64,000 bases of DNA from Colletes latitarsis (lineage: Eukaryota; Arthropoda; Insecta; Hymenoptera; Colletidae). Below, piece after piece: positions 46,750 through 61,900 of this stretch (its first letter is position 1; each line of letters starts with the position of its first letter). The stretch lies in assembly GCF_051014445.1 (NCBI RefSeq), contig NC_135137.1:21081501-21145500 (forward strand), in the 5' to 3' direction. Below the pieces are notes generated by a model. It saw nothing but the letters and a program-made list of their open reading frames with translations. It did not search any database and was not told where the DNA came from. A program made the position numbers and the translations under genes.

Positions 46750-48180
46750 CCCAGACCTAACCGGTGTTATCCTCTAAAATATTGATCGAAACCAGGTTCA
46801 ATTGTCTGTTTCACTGTGGTACCACATTACTACGTGATTCAAACCAGAGAAAACCAAGGATCTGGCCAACAAGTATGCGGAGAAGGCAAAATTATGAGCC
46901 AGATGCGGGCATAACACAGTCCTAACCCAGACCTAACCGGTGTTATCCTCTAAAATGTTGATCGAAACCAGGTTTAATAGTCTGTTTCAGTGTGGTACCA
47001 CATTAGTACGAGATTCAATCCCGAAAAAACACAGGATCTGGCCACCAAGTATGCGAAGAAGGCAAAATCATGAGCCAGATGCGGGCATAACCCAGACCTA
47101 ACCCAGACCTAACCGGTGTTATGTTCTAAAATATGCATCGAAACCAAGTTTAATTGTCTGTTTCAGTGTGGCTCCACATTACTGCGTGATTCAAACCCGA
47201 AAAAACCCAGGATCTGGCCAACAAGTATGCGAAGAAGGCAAAATCATGCGCCAGATGCGGGCAAAACCCAGGCCTAACCCAGACCTAACCGGTGTTATCC
47301 TCTAAGATATTGATCGAAACCAGGTTTAGTTGACTGTTTCGCTGTGGTACCACATTACTACGTGATTCAAACAGGAAAAAACCCAGGATCTGGCCAACAA
47401 GTATGCGAAGAACGCAAAATCATGGGCCAGATGCGGGCATAACCCAGACCTAACCCAGACCTAACCGGTGTTATGTTCTAAAATGTGAATCGAAACCAGG
47501 TTTAATTGACTGATTCTGTGTGGTACCACATTACTACGTGATTCAAACCCGAAAAAACCCAGGATCTGGCCAACAAGTATGCGAAGAACGCAAAATCATG
47601 GGCCAGATGCGGGCATAATCCAGACCTAACCCAGACCTATCGGGTGTTATCCTCTAAAATATGCATCGAAACCAAGTTCAATTGTCTGTTTCAGTGTGGT
47701 ACCACATTACTACGTGATTCTAACCCGAAAAAACCCAGGATCTGCCCAACAAGAATGCGGAATAGGCAAAATCATGAGGGAGATGCGGGCATAACCCTGA
47801 CCTAACCCATACCTAACCGGTGTTATCCTCTAAAATATTCATCGAAACCAGGTTTAATTGTCTGTTTCAGTGTGGTACCACATTACTACGTGATTCAAAC
47901 CAGAGAAAACCAAGGATCTGGCCAACAAGTATGCGGAGAAGGCAAAATTATGAGCCAGATGCGGGCATAACACAGTCCTAACCCAGACCTAACCGGTGTT
48001 ATCCTCTAAAATGTTGATCGAAACCAGGTTTAATAGTCTGTTTCAGTGTGGTACCACATTAGTACGAGATTCAATCCCGAAAAAACACAGGATCTGGCCA
48101 CCAAGTATGCGAAGAAGGCAAAATCATGAGCCAGATGCGGGCATAACCCAGACCTAACCCAGACCTAACCGGTGTTACCG
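46750..48180. repeat. Higher-order repeat, 1056-bp period (6 monomers)
   Basis: The marker TAAAATGTTGATCG with the following ACATTAGTACGAGATTCAATCC occurs at 46951 and 48007, offset 1056. The same CGAGATTCAATCC variant recurs near 58.34 kb. Confidence 0.6.
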
Positions 48181-50374
48181 ACTAAAATACTGACCGAATC
48201 CAGGTATAATTGACTGTTACTGTAAGGTTCCACATTACTATGTGATTCAAACCCGAGGAAACCCAGGATCTGGCCAACAAGTATCCGAAACGCAAAATCA
48301 TGGGCCAGATGCGGGCATAACCCAGACCTAACCCAGACCTAGCCGGTGTTATCCTCTAAGATATGCATCGAAACCAAGTTTAATGGCCTGTTTCAGTGTG
48401 CACCACATTACTACGTGATTCAAACCCGAAAAAACCCAGGATCTGGCCAACAAGTATGCGAATTAGGCAAAATCATGACCCAGATGCGGGAATAACCTAG
48501 ACCTAACCCAGATCTAACCGGTGTTATCCTCTAAAATATTCATCGAAACCAGGCTTAATTGTCTGTTTCAGTGTGGTAACACATTACTACGTGATTCAAA
48601 CCAGAGAAAACCAAGGATCTGGCCAACAAGTATGCGAAGAAGGCAAAATTATGAGCCAGATGCGGGCATAACACAGACCTAACCTAGACCTAACCGGTGT
48701 TATCCTCTAAAATATTGATCGAAACCAGGTTCAATTGTCTGTTTCACTGTGGTACCACATTATTACGTGATTCAAACCAGAGAAAACCAAGGATCTGGCC
48801 AACAAGTATGCGAAGAAGGCAAAATCATGAGCCAGATGCGGGCATAACCCAGACCTAACCCGGATCTAACCGGTGTTACCCTGTAAAATATTGATCGAAC
48901 CAGGTTTAGTTGACTGTTTCGCTGTGGTACCACATTACTACGTGATTCAAACAGGAAAAAACCCAGGATCTGGCCAACAAGTATGCGAGGAAGGCAAAAT
49001 CATGAGCGAGATGCGGGCATAATCCAGACCTAACCCAGACCTAACCGGTGTTATCCTCTAAAATATTCATCGAAACCAGGTTTTATTGACTGTTTCAGTG
49101 TGGCTCCACATTACTACGTGATTCAAACCCGAAAAAACCCAGGATCTGGCCATCAAGTATGCGAAGAACGCAAAATCATGAGCAAGATGCGGGCATAACC
49201 CAGACCTAACCGTTGTTATCCTCTAAAATATTGATCGAAACCAGGTTTTATTGACTGTTTCAGTGTGGTACCACATTACTACGTGATTCAAACCCGAAAA
49301 AACCCAGGATCTGGCCAACAAGTATGCGAAGAAGGCAAAATCATGAGCAAGATGCGGGCATAACCCAGACCTAACCGTTGTTATCCTCTAAAATATTGAT
49401 CGAAACCAGGTTTTATTGACTGTTTCAGTGTGGTACCACATTACTACGTGATTCAAACCCGAAAAAACCCAGGATCTGGCCAACAAGTATGCTAAGTAGG
49501 CAAAATCATGAGCCAGATGCGGGCATAACCCAGACCTAACCCAGACCTAACCGGTTTTATCCTCTAAAATATTGATCGAAAGCAGGTTTCATAGTCTGTT
49601 TCAGTATGGTACCACATTAGTACGTGATTCAAACCTGAAAAAAACACAGGATCTGGCCATCAAGTATGCGAAGAAAGCAAAATCATGAGCAAGATGCGGG
49701 CATAACCCAGACCTAACCGTTGTTATCCTCTAAAATATTGATCGAAACCAGGTTTTATTGACTGTTTCAGTGTGGTACCACATTACTACGTGATTCATAC
49801 CCGAAAAAACCCAGGATCTGGCCAACTAGTATGCGAAGAACGCAAAATCATGAGCCAGATGCGGGCATAATCCAGACCTAACCCAGACCTAACCGGTGTT
49901 ATCCTCTAAAATATTGATCGAAACCAGGTATAATTGTCTGTTTCAGTGTGGTACCACATTACTACGTGATTCAAACCAGAGAAAACCAAGGATCTGGCCA
50001 ACAAGTATGCGAAGAAGGCAAAATTATGAGCCAGATGCGGGCATAACACAGACCTAACCTTGACCTAACCGGTGTTATCCTCTAAAATATTGATCGAAAC
50101 CTGGTTCAATTGTCTGTTTCACTGTGGTACCACATTATTACGTGATTCAAACCAGAGAAAACCAAGGATCTGGCCAACAAGTATGCGGAAAAGGTAAAAT
50201 CATGAGCCAGATGCGGGCATAACCCAGACCTAACCCAGATCTAACCGGTGTTACCCTGTAAGATATTGATCGAAACCAGGTTCAATTGTCTGTTTCACTG
50301 TGGTACCACATTATTACGTGATTCAAACCAGAGAAAACCAAGGATCTGGCCAACAAGTATACGAGGAAGGCAAA

Positions 50375-53300
50375 ATCATGAGCGAGATGCGGGCATAATC
50401 CAGACCTTACCCAGACCTAACCGGTGTTATCCTCCAAAATGTGCATCGAAACCAGGTTTTATTGACTGTTTCAGTGTGGCTCCACATTACTGCGTGATTC
50501 AAACCCGAAAAAACCCAGGATCTGGCCAACAAGTATGCGAAGAAGGCAAAATTATGCGCCAGATGCGGGCAAAACCCAGTCCTAACCCAGACCTAACCGG
50601 TGTTACCGACTGAAATACTGACCGAATCCAGGTATAATTGACTGTTACTGTAAGGTTCCACACTACTATGTGATTCAAACCCGAGGAAACCCAGGATCTG
50701 GCAAACAAGTATCCGAAACGCAAAATCATGAGCCAGATGCGGACATAACCCAGACCTATCCCAGACCTAGCCGGTGTTATCCTCTAAAATATTCATCGAA
50801 AGCAAGTTTAATGGCCTGTTTCAGTGTGGAACCACATTACTACGTGATTCAAACCCGAGAAAACCCAGGATCTGCCCAACAAGTATGCGAAGAAGGAAAA
50901 ATCATGAGCCAGATGCGGGCATAACCCAGACCTAACCCAGACCTAACCGGTGTAATCCTCGAAAATGTGGATCGCAACCAGGTTTAGTTGACTATTTCAG
51001 TGTGGTACCACATTACTACGTGATTCAAACCAGAGAAAAACAAGAATCTGGCCAACAAGAATGCGGAATAGGCAAAATCATGAGCCAGATGCGGGCAAAC
51101 CCTGACGTAACCCAGACCTAACCGGTGTTATGTTCTAAAATGTGAATCGAAACCAGGTTTAATTGACAGTTTCTGTGTGGTACCACATTACTACGTGATT
51201 CAAACCTGAAAAAAACACAGGATCTGGCCAACAAGTATGCGAAGAAGGCAAAATCATGAGCAAGATGCGGGCATAACCCACACCTAACCGTTGTTATCCT
51301 CTAAAATATTGATCGAAACCAGGTTTTATCGACTGTTTCAGTGTGGTACCACATTACTACGTGATTCAAACCCGAAAAAACCCAGGATCTGGCCAGCAAG
51401 TATGCGAAGAACGCAAAATCATGGGCCAGATGCGGGCATAATCCAGACCTAACCCAGACCTAGCCGGTGTTATACTCCAAAATATGCATCGAAACCAAGT
51501 TCAATTGTCTGTTTCAGTGTGGTACCACATTACTACGTGATTCTAACCCGAAAAAACCCAGGATCTGCCCAACAAGAATGCGGAATATGCAAAATCATGA
51601 GCCAGATGCGGGCATAACCCTGACCTAACCCATACCTAACCGGTGTTATCCTCTAAAATATTCATCGAAACCAGGATTAATTGTCTGTTTCAGTGTGGTA
51701 CCACATTACTACGTGATTCAAACCAGAGAAAACCAAGGATCTGGCCAACAAGTATGCGGAGAAGGCAAAATTATGAGCCAGATGCGGGCATAACACAGTC
51801 CTAACCCAGACCTAACCGGTGTTACCGACTGAAATACTGACCGAATCCAGGTATAATTGACTGTTACTGTAAGGTTCCACACTACTATGTGATTCAAACC
51901 CGAGGAAACCCAGGATCTGGCAAACAAGTATCCGAAACGCAAAATCATGGGCCAGATGCGGGCATAACCCAGACCTAACCCAGACCTAGCCGGTGTTATC
52001 CTCTAAAATATGCATCGAAACCAAGTTTAATGGCCTGTTTCAGTGTGCACCACATTACTACGTGATTGAAACCCGAAGAAACCCAGAATCTGGCCAACAA
52101 GTATGCGAATTAGGCATAATCATGACCCAGATGCGGGAATAACCTAGACCTAACCCAGACCTAACCGGTGTTATCCTCTAAAATAATGATCGAAACCAGG
52201 TTTAATTGTCTGTTTCAGTGTGGTACCACATTACTACGTGATTCAAACCAGAGAAAACCCAGGATCTGCCCAACAAGTATGCGAGGAAGGCAAAATCATG
52301 AGCAAGATGCGGGCATAACCCAGACCTAACCGTTGTTATCCTCTAAAATATTGATCGAAACCAGGTTTTATTGACTGTTTCAGTGTGGTACCACATTACT
52401 ACGTGATTCAAACCCGAAAAAACCCAGGATCTGGCCAACAAGTATGCGAAGTAGGCAAAATCATGAGCCAGATGCGGGCATAACCCAGACCTAACCCAGA
52501 CCTAACCGGTTTTATCCTCTAAAATATTGATCGAAACCAGGTTTAATAGTCTGTTTCAGTGTGGTACCACATTAGTACGTGATTCAAACCTGAAAAAACC
52601 AAGGATCTGGCCAACAAGTATGCGAGGAAGGCAAAATCATGAGCGAGATGCGGGCATAATCCAGACCTTACCCAGACCTAACCGGTGTTATCCTCCAAAA
52701 TGTGCATCGAAACCAGGTTTTATTGACTGTTTCAGTGTGGCTCCACATTACTGCGTGATTCAAACCCGAAAAAACCCAGGATCTGGCCAACAAGTATGCG
52801 AAGAAGGCAAAATTATGCGCCAGATGCGGGCAAAACCCAGTCCTAACCCAGACCTAACCGGTGTTACCGACTGAAATACTGACCGAATCCAGGTATAATT
52901 GACTGTTACTGTAAGGTTCCACACTACTATGTGATTCAAACCCGAGGAAACCCAGGATCTGGCAAACAAGTATCCGAAACGCAAAATCATGAGCCAGATG
53001 CGGACATAACCCAGACCTATCCCAGACCTAGCCGGTGTTATCCTCTAAAATATTCATCGAAAGCAAGTTTAATGGCCTGTTTCAGTGTGGAACCACATTA
53101 CTACGTGATTCAAACCCGAGAAAACCCAGGATCTGCCCAACAAGTATGCGAAGAAGGAAAAATCATGAGCCAGATGCGGGCATAACCCAGACCTAACCCA
53201 GACCTAACCGGTGTAATCCTCGAAAATGTGGATCGCAACCAGGTTTAGTTGACTATTTCAGTGTGGTACCACATTACTACGTGATTCAAACCAGAGAAAA

Positions 53301-56300
53301 ACAAGAATCTGGCCAACAAGAATGCGGAATAGGCAAAATCATGAGCCAGATGCGGGCAAACCCTGACGTAACCCAGACCTAACCGGTGTTATGTTCTAAA
53401 ATGTGAATCGAAACCAGGTTTAATTGACAGTTTCTGTGTGGTACCACATTACTACGTGATTCAAACCTGAAAAAAACACAGGATCTGGCCAACAAGTATG
53501 CGAAGAAGGCAAAATCATGAGCAAGATGCGGGCATAACCCACACCTAACCGTTGTTATCCTCTAAAATATTGATCGAAACCAGGTTTTATCGACTGTTTC
53601 AGTGTGGTACCACATTACTACGTGATTCAAACCCGAAAAAACCCAGGATCTGGCCAGCAAGTATGCGAAGAACGCAAAATCATGGGCCAGATGCGGGCAT
53701 AATCCAGACCTAACCCAGACCTAGCCGGTGTTATACTCCAAAATATGCATCGAAACCAAGTTCAATTGTCTGTTTCAGTGTGGTACCACATTACTACGTG
53801 ATTCTAACCCGAAAAAACCCAGGATCTGCCCAACAAGAATGCGGAATAGGCAAAATCATGAGCCAGATGCGGGCATAACCCTGACCTAACCCATACCTAA
53901 CCGGTGTTATCCTCTAAAATATTCATCGAAACCAGGATTAATTGTCTGTTTCAGTGTGGTACCACATTACTACGTGATTCAAACCAGAGAAAACCAAGGA
54001 TCTGGCCAACAAGTATGCGGAGAAGGCAAAATTATGAGCCAGATGCGGGCATAACACAGTCCTAACCCAGACCTAACCGGTGTTACCGACTGAAATACTG
54101 ACCGAATCCAGGTATAATTGACTGTTACTGTAAGGTTCCACACTACTATGTGATTCAAACCCGAGGAAACCCAGGATCTGGCAAACAAGTATCCGAAACG
54201 CAAAATCATGGGCCAGATGCGGGCATAACCCAGACCTAACCCAGACCTAGCCGGTGTTATCCTCTAAAATATGCATCGAAACCAAGTTTAATGGCCTGTT
54301 TCAGTGTGCACCACATTACTACGTGATTGAAACCCGAAGAAACCCAGAATCTGGCCAACAAGTATGCGAATTAGGCATAATCATGACCCAGATGCGGGAA
54401 TAACCTAGACCTAACCCAGACCTAACCGGTGTTATCCTCTAAAATAATGATCGAAACCAGGTTTAATTGTCTGTTTCAGTGTGGTACCACATTACTACGT
54501 GATTCAAACCAGAGAAAACCCAGGATCTGCCCAACAAGTATGCGAGGAAGGCAAAATCATGAGCAAGATGCGGGCATAACCCAGACCTAACCGTTGTTAT
54601 CCTCTAAAATATTGATCGAAACCAGGTTTTATTGACTGTTTCAGTGTGGTACCACATTACTACGTGATTCAAACCCGAAAAAACCCAGGATCTGGCCAAC
54701 AAGTATGCGAAGTAGGCAAAATCATGAGCCAGATGCGGGCATAACCCAGACCTAACCCAGACCTAACCGGTTTTATCCTCTAAAATATTGATCGAAACCA
54801 GGTTTAATAGTCTGTTTCAGTGTGGTACCACATTAGTACGTGATTCAAACCTGAAAAAACCAAGGATCTGGCCAACAAGTATGCGAGGAAGGCAAAATCA
54901 TGAGCGAGATGCGGGCATAATCCAGACCTTACCCAGACCTAACCGGTGTTATCCTCCAAAATGTGCATCGAAACCAGGTTTTATTGACTGTTTCAGTGTG
55001 GAACCACATTACTACGTGATTCAAACCCGAGAAAACCCAGGATCTGCCCAACAAGTATGCGAAGAAGGAAAAATCATGAGCCAGATGCGGGCATAACCCA
55101 GACCTAACCCAGACCTAACCGGTGTAATCCTCGAAAATGTGGATCGCGACCAGGTTTAGTTGACTATTTCAGTGTGGTACCACATTACTACGTGATTCAA
55201 ACCAGAGAAAAACAAGAATCTGGCCAACAAGAATGCGGAATAGGCAAAATCATGAGCCAGATGCGGGCAAACCATGACGTAACCCAGACCTAACCGGTGT
55301 TATGTTCTAAAATGTGAATCGAAACCAGGTTTAATTGACAGTTTCTGTGTGGTACCACATTACTACGTGATTCAAACCTGAAAAAAACACAGGATCTGGC
55401 CAATAAGTATGCGAAGAAGGCAAAATCATGAGCAAGATGCGGGCATAACCCAGACCTAACCGTTGATATCCTCTAAAATATTGATCGAAACCAGGTTTTA
55501 TCGACTGTTTCAGTGTGGTACCACATTACTACGTGATTCAAACCCGAAAAAACCCAGGATCTGGCCAACAAGTATGCGAAGAACGCAAAATCATGGGCCA
55601 GATGCGGGCATAACCCAGACCTAACCCAGACCTAACCGGTGTTATGTTCTAAAATGTGAATCGAAACCAGGTTTAATTGACTGTTTCTGTGTGGTACCAC
55701 ATTACTACGTGATTCAAACCCGAAAAAACCCAGGATCTGGCCAACAAGTATGCGAAGAACGCAAAATCATGGGCCAGATGCGGGCATAATCCAGACCTAA
55801 CCCAGACCTAGCCGGTGTTATACTCCAAAATATGCATCGAAACCAAGTTCAATTGTCTGTTTCAGTGTGGTACCACATTACTACGTGATTCTAACCCGAA
55901 AAAACCCAGGATCTGCCCAACAAGAATGCGGAATAGGCAAAATCATGAGCCAGATGCGGGCATAACCCTGACCTACCCCATACCTAACCGGTGTTATCCT
56001 CTAAAATATTCATCGAAACCAGGATTAATTGTCTGTTTCAGTGTGGTACCACATTACTACGTGATTCAAACCAGAGAAAACCAAGGATCTGGCCAACAAG
56101 TATGCGGAGATGGCAAAATTATGAGCCAGATGCGGGCATAACACAGTCCTAACCCAGACCTAACCGGTGTTACCGACTGAAATACTGACCGAATCCAGGT
56201 ATAATTGACTGTTACTGTAAGGTTCCACACTACTATGTGATTCAAACCCGAGGAAACCCAGGATCTGGCAAACAAGTATCCGAAACGCAAAATCATGGGC

Positions 56301-56520
56301 CAGATGCGGGCATAACCCAGACCTAACCCAGACCTAGCCGGTGTTATCCTCTAAAATATGCATCGAAACCAAGTTTAATGGCCTGTTTCAGTGTGCACCA
56401 CATTACTACGTGATTGAAACCCGAAGAAACCCAGGATCTGGCCAACAAGTATGCGAATTAGGCAAAATCATGACCCAGATGCGGGAATAACCTAGACCTA
56501 ACCCAGACCTAACCGGTGTT
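50375..56520. repeat. Higher-order repeat, 2261-bp period (13 monomers), two full copies and a rearranged third
   Basis: Copies start near 50.38, 52.64 and 54.90 kb (CGGGCATAATCC at 50390, 52651 and 54912). The first two keep an offset of exactly 2261 at every landmark checked (GTTACCGACT at 51821 and 54082; CAAGAATCTG at 51041 and 53302). The third copy loses about 350 bp near 54.99 kb (offset 1911 by 55213) and gains one 176-bp monomer near 55.6-55.78 kb (offset 2087 at 56169). Substitutions are few, for example GGAATATGC at about 51.59 kb against GGAATAGGC at about 53.84 kb. It is among the most recently amplified blocks. Confidence 0.8.
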
Positions 56521-58909
56521 ATCCTCTAAAATATTGATCGAAACCAGGTTTTATTGACTGTTTCAGTGTGGTACCACATTACTACGTGATTCAAACCCGA
56601 AAAAACCCAGGATCTGGCCAACAAGTATGCGAAGTAGGCAAAATCATGAGCCAGATGCGGGCATAACCCAGACCTAACCCAGACCTAACCGGTTTTATCC
56701 TCTAAAATATTGATCGAAACCAGGTTTAATAGTCTGTTTCAGTGTGGTACCACATTAGTACGTGATTCAAACCTGAAAAAAACACAGGATCTGGCCAACA
56801 AGTATGCGAAGAAGGCAAAATCATGAGCCAGATGCGGGCATAACCCTGACCTAACCCAGACCAAGCCGGTGTTATCCTCTAAAATATTGATCGAAACCAA
56901 GTTTAATGGACTGTTTCAGTGTGGTACCACATTACTACGTGATTCAAACCCGAAAAAACCCAGGATCTGTCCAACAAGTATGCGAGGAAGGCAAAATCAT
57001 GAGCGAGATGCGGGCATAATCCAGACCTAACCCAGACCTAACCGGTGTTATCCTCTAAAATATTCATCGAAACCAGGTTTTATTGACTGTTTCAGTGTGG
57101 CTCCACATTACTGCGTGATTCAAACCCGAAAAAACCCAGGATCTGGCCAACAAGTATGCGAAGAAGACAAAATCATGCGCCAGATGCGGGCAAAACCCAG
57201 GCCTAACCCAGACCTAACCGGTGTTACCGACTAAAATACTGACCGAATCCAGATATAATTGATTGATACTGTGTGGTACCAGATTATTACGTGATTCAAA
57301 CCAGAGAAAACCAAGGATCTGGCCAACAAGTATGCGAAGAAGGCAAAATTATGAGCCAGATGCGGGCATAACACAGACCTAACCTAGACCTAACCGGTGT
57401 TATCCTCTAAAATATTGATCGAAACCAGGTTCAATTGTCTGTTTCACTGTGGTATCACATTATTACGTGATTCAAACCAGAGAAAACCAGGGATCTGGCC
57501 AACAAGTATGCGGAAAAGGTAAAATCATGAACCAGATGCGGGCATAACCCAGACCTAACCCAGATCTAACCGGTGTTACCCTGTAAGATATTGATCGAAC
57601 CAGGTTTAGTTGACTGTTTCGCTGTGGTACCACATTACTACGTGATTCAAACAGGAAAAAACCCAGGATCTGGCCAACAAGTATGCGAAGAACGCAAAAT
57701 CATGGGCCAGATGCGGGCATAACCCAGACCTAACCCAGACCTAACCGGTGTTATGTTCTAAAATGTGAATCGAAACCAGGTTTAATTGACTGTTTCTGTG
57801 TGGTACCACATTACTACGTGATTCAAACCCGAAAAAACCCAGGATCTGGCCAACAAGTATGCGAAGAACGCAAAATCATGGGCCAGATGCGGGCATAACC
57901 CAGACCTAACCCAGACCTAACCGGTGTTATCCTCCAAAATATGCATCGAAACCAAGTTCAATTGTCTGTTTCAGTGTGGTATCACATTACTACGTGATTC
58001 TAACCCGAAAAACCCCAGGATCTGCCCAACAAGAATGCGGAATAGGCAAAATCATGAGGGAGATGCGGGCATAATCCTGACCAAACCCATACCTAACCGG
58101 TGTTATCCTCTAAAATATTCATCGAAACCAGGTTTAATTGTCTGTTTCAGTGTGGTACCACATTACTACGTGATTCAAACCAGAGAAAACCAAGGATCTG
58201 GCCAACAAGTATGCGGAGAAGGCAAAATTATGAGCCAGATGCGGGCATAACACAGTCGTAACCCAGACCTAACCGGTGTTATCCTCTAAAATATTGATCG
58301 AAACCAGGTTTAATAGTCTGTTTCAGTGTGGTACCACATTAGTACGAGATTCAATCCCGAAAAAACACAGGATCTGGCCACCAAGTATGCGAAGAAGGCA
58401 AAATCATGAGCCAGATGCGGGCATAACCCAGACCTAACCCAGACCTAGCCGGTGTTATCCTCTAAAATATGCATCGAAACCAAGTTCAATTGTCTGTTTC
58501 AGTGTGCACCACATTACTACGTGATTCAAACCCGAAAAAACCCAGTATCTGGCCAACAAGTATGCGAATTAGGCAAAATCATGACCCAGATGCGGGAATA
58601 ACCTAGACCTAACCCAGACCTAACCGGTGTTATCCTCTAAAATATTGATCGAAACCAGGTTTAATTGTCTGTTTCAGTGTGGTACCACATTACTACGTGA
58701 TTCAAACCAGAGAAAAGCAAGGATCTGGCCAACAAGTATGCGAAGAAGGCAAAATTATGAGCCAGATGCGGGCATAACACAGACCTAACCTAGACCTAAC
58801 CGGTGTTATCCTCTAAAATATTGATCGAAACCAGGTTCAATTGTCTGTTTCACTGTGGTACCACATTATTACGTGATTCAAACCAGAGAAAACCAAGGAT
58901 CTGGCCAAC

Positions 58910-61900
58910 AAGTATGCGAAGAAGGCAAAATCATGAGCCAGATGCGGGCATAACCCAGACCTAACCCGGATCTAACCGGTGTTACCCTGTAAAATATTGA
59001 TCGAACCAGGTTTAGTTGACTGTTTCGCTGTGGTACCACATTACTGCGTGATTCAAACAGGAAAAAACCCAGGATCTGGCCAACAAGTATGCGAGGAAAG
59101 CAAAATCATGAGCGAGATGCGGGCATAATCCAGACCTAACCCAGACCTAACCGGTATTATCCTCTAAAATATTGATCGAAACCAGATATAATTGATTGAT
59201 ACTGTGTGGTACCAGATTACTACGTGATTCAAACCTGAAAAAACCCAGGATCTGGCCAACAAGTATGCGAGGAAGGCAAAATTATGAGCCAGATGCGGCC
59301 ATAACACAGTTCTAACCCAGACCTAACCGGTGTTATCCTCTAAAATACTGACCGAATCCAGGTTTAAGTGACTGTAACTGATTGGTACCACGTTACTACG
59401 TGGTTCAAATCCGAAAAAACCCAGGATCTGGCCAACAAGTATGCTAAGTAGGCAAAATCATGAGCCAGATGCGGGCATAACCCAGACCTAACCCAGACCT
59501 AACCGGTTTTATCCTCTAAAATATTGATCGAAAGCAGGTTTAATAGTCTGTTTCAGTGTGGTACCACATTAGTACGTGATTCAAACCTGAAAAAAACACA
59601 GGATCTGGCCATCAAGTATGCGAAGAAGGCAAAATCATGAGCAAGATGCGGGCATAACCCAGACCTAACCGTTGTTATCCTCTAAAATATTGATCGAAAC
59701 CAGGTTTTATTGACTGTTTCAGTGTGGTACCACATTACTACGTGATTCAAACCCGAAAAAACCCAGGATCTGGCCAACAAGTATGCGAAGTAGGCAAAAT
59801 CATGAGCCAGATGCGGGCATAACCCAGACCTAACCCAGACCTAACCGGTGTTATCCTCTAAAATATAGATCGAAACCAAGTATAATGGACTGTTTCAGTG
59901 TGGTACCACATTACTACGTGATTCAAACCCGAAAAAACCCAGGATCTGTCCAACAAGTATGCGAAGAAGGTAAAATCATGAGCCAGATGCGGGCATAACC
60001 CAGACCTGACCCAGACCTAACCGGTGTTATCCTCTAAAATATTGATCGATACCAAGTTTAATGGACTGTTTCAGTGGGGTACCACATTACTACGTGATTC
60101 AAACCAGAGAAAACCAAGGATCTGGCCAACAAGAATGCGGAATAGGCAAAATCGTGAGCCAGATGCGGGCATCACCGAGACCTTACCCAGACCTAACCGG
60201 TGTTACCGACTAAAATACTGACCGAATCCAGGTGTAAATGACTGTTACTGTGTGGTACCACATTACTATGTGATTCAAACCCGAAAAAACCCAGGATTTG
60301 GCCAACAAGTATGCGAAGAAGGCAAAATCATGAGCCAGATGCGGGCATAACCGAGACCTATACCAGACCTAACCGGTGTAATCCTCTAAAATATTGATCG
60401 AAACCTGGTTTAATTGTCTGTTTCAGTGTGGTACCACATTACTACGTGATTCAAACCCGAAAAAACCCAGGATCTGGCCAAGAAGTATGCGAAGAACGCA
60501 AAATCATGAGCCAGATGCGGGCATAATCCAGACCTAACCCAGACATAGCCGGTGTTATCCTCTAAAATATGCATCGAAACCAAGTTTAATTGTCTGTTTC
60601 AGTGTGGTACCACATTACTACGTGATTCACACCCGAAAAAACCCGGGATCTGGCCAACAAGTATGCGAATTAGGCAAAATCATGACCCAGATGCGGGAAT
60701 AACCTAGACCTAACACAGACCTAACCGATGTTATCCTCTAAAATATTGATCGAAACCAGGTTTAATTGTCTGTTTCTGTGTGGTACCACATTACTACGTG
60801 ATTCAAACCAGAGAAAACCAAGGATCTGTCCAACAAGTATGCGAAGAAGGTAAAATCATGAGCCAGATGCGGGCATAACCCAGACCTGACCCAGACCTAA
60901 CCGGTGTTATCCTCTAAAATATTGATCGATACCAAGTTTAATGGACTGTTTCAGTGGGGTACCACATTACTACGTGATTCAAACCAGAGAAAACCAAGGA
61001 TCTGGCCAACAAGTATGCGGAAAAGGTAAAATCATGAGCCAGATGCGGGCATAACCCAGACCTAACCCAGATCTAACCGGTGTTACCCTGTAAGATATTG
61101 ATCGAAACCAGGTTCAATTGTCTGTTTCACTGTGGTACCACATTATTACGTGATTCAAACCAGAGAAAACCAAGGATCTGGCCAACAAGTATGCGAGGAA
61201 GGCAAAATCATGAGCGAGATGCGGGCATAATCCAGACCTTACCCAGACCTAACCGGTGTTATCCTCCAAAATGTGCATCGAAACCAGGGATTATTGACTG
61301 TTTCAGTGTGGCTCCACATTACTGCGTGATTCAAACCCGAAAAAACCCAGGATCTGGCCAACAAGTATGCGAAGAAGGCAAAATCATGCGCCAGATGCGG
61401 GCAAAACCCAGACCTAACCCAGACCTAGCCGGTGTTATCCTCTAAAATATGCATCGAAACCAAGTTTAATGGCCTGTTTCAGTGTGCACCACATTACTAC
61501 GTGATTCAAACCCGAAAAAACCCAGTATCTGGCCAACAAGTATGCGAAGAAGGCAAAATCATGAGCCAGATGCGGGCATAACCCAGACCTAACCCGGATC
61601 TAACCGGTGTTACCCTGTAAAATATTGATCGAACCAGGTTTAGTTGACTGTTTCGCTGTGGTACCACATTACTGCGTGATTCAAACAGGAAAAAACCCAG
61701 GATCTGGCAAACAAGTATGCGAGGAAAGCAAAATCATGAGCGAGATGCGGGCATAATCCAGACCTAACCCAGACCTAACCGGTATTATCCTCTAAAATAT
61801 TGATCGAAACCAGATATAATTGATTGATACTGTGTGGTACCAGATTACTACGTGATTCAAACCTGAAAAAACCCAGGATCTGGCCAACAAGTATGCGAGG

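Noticed and set aside
50248..50613. Frames of 60-121 aa in the satellite (also 24973-25269, 33910-34119, 43266-43592, 55815-56141, 61080-61445)
   Set aside because: They are the monomer read through when a stop is lost by variation; the same peptide recurs many times and on both strands, with no sign of a gene.
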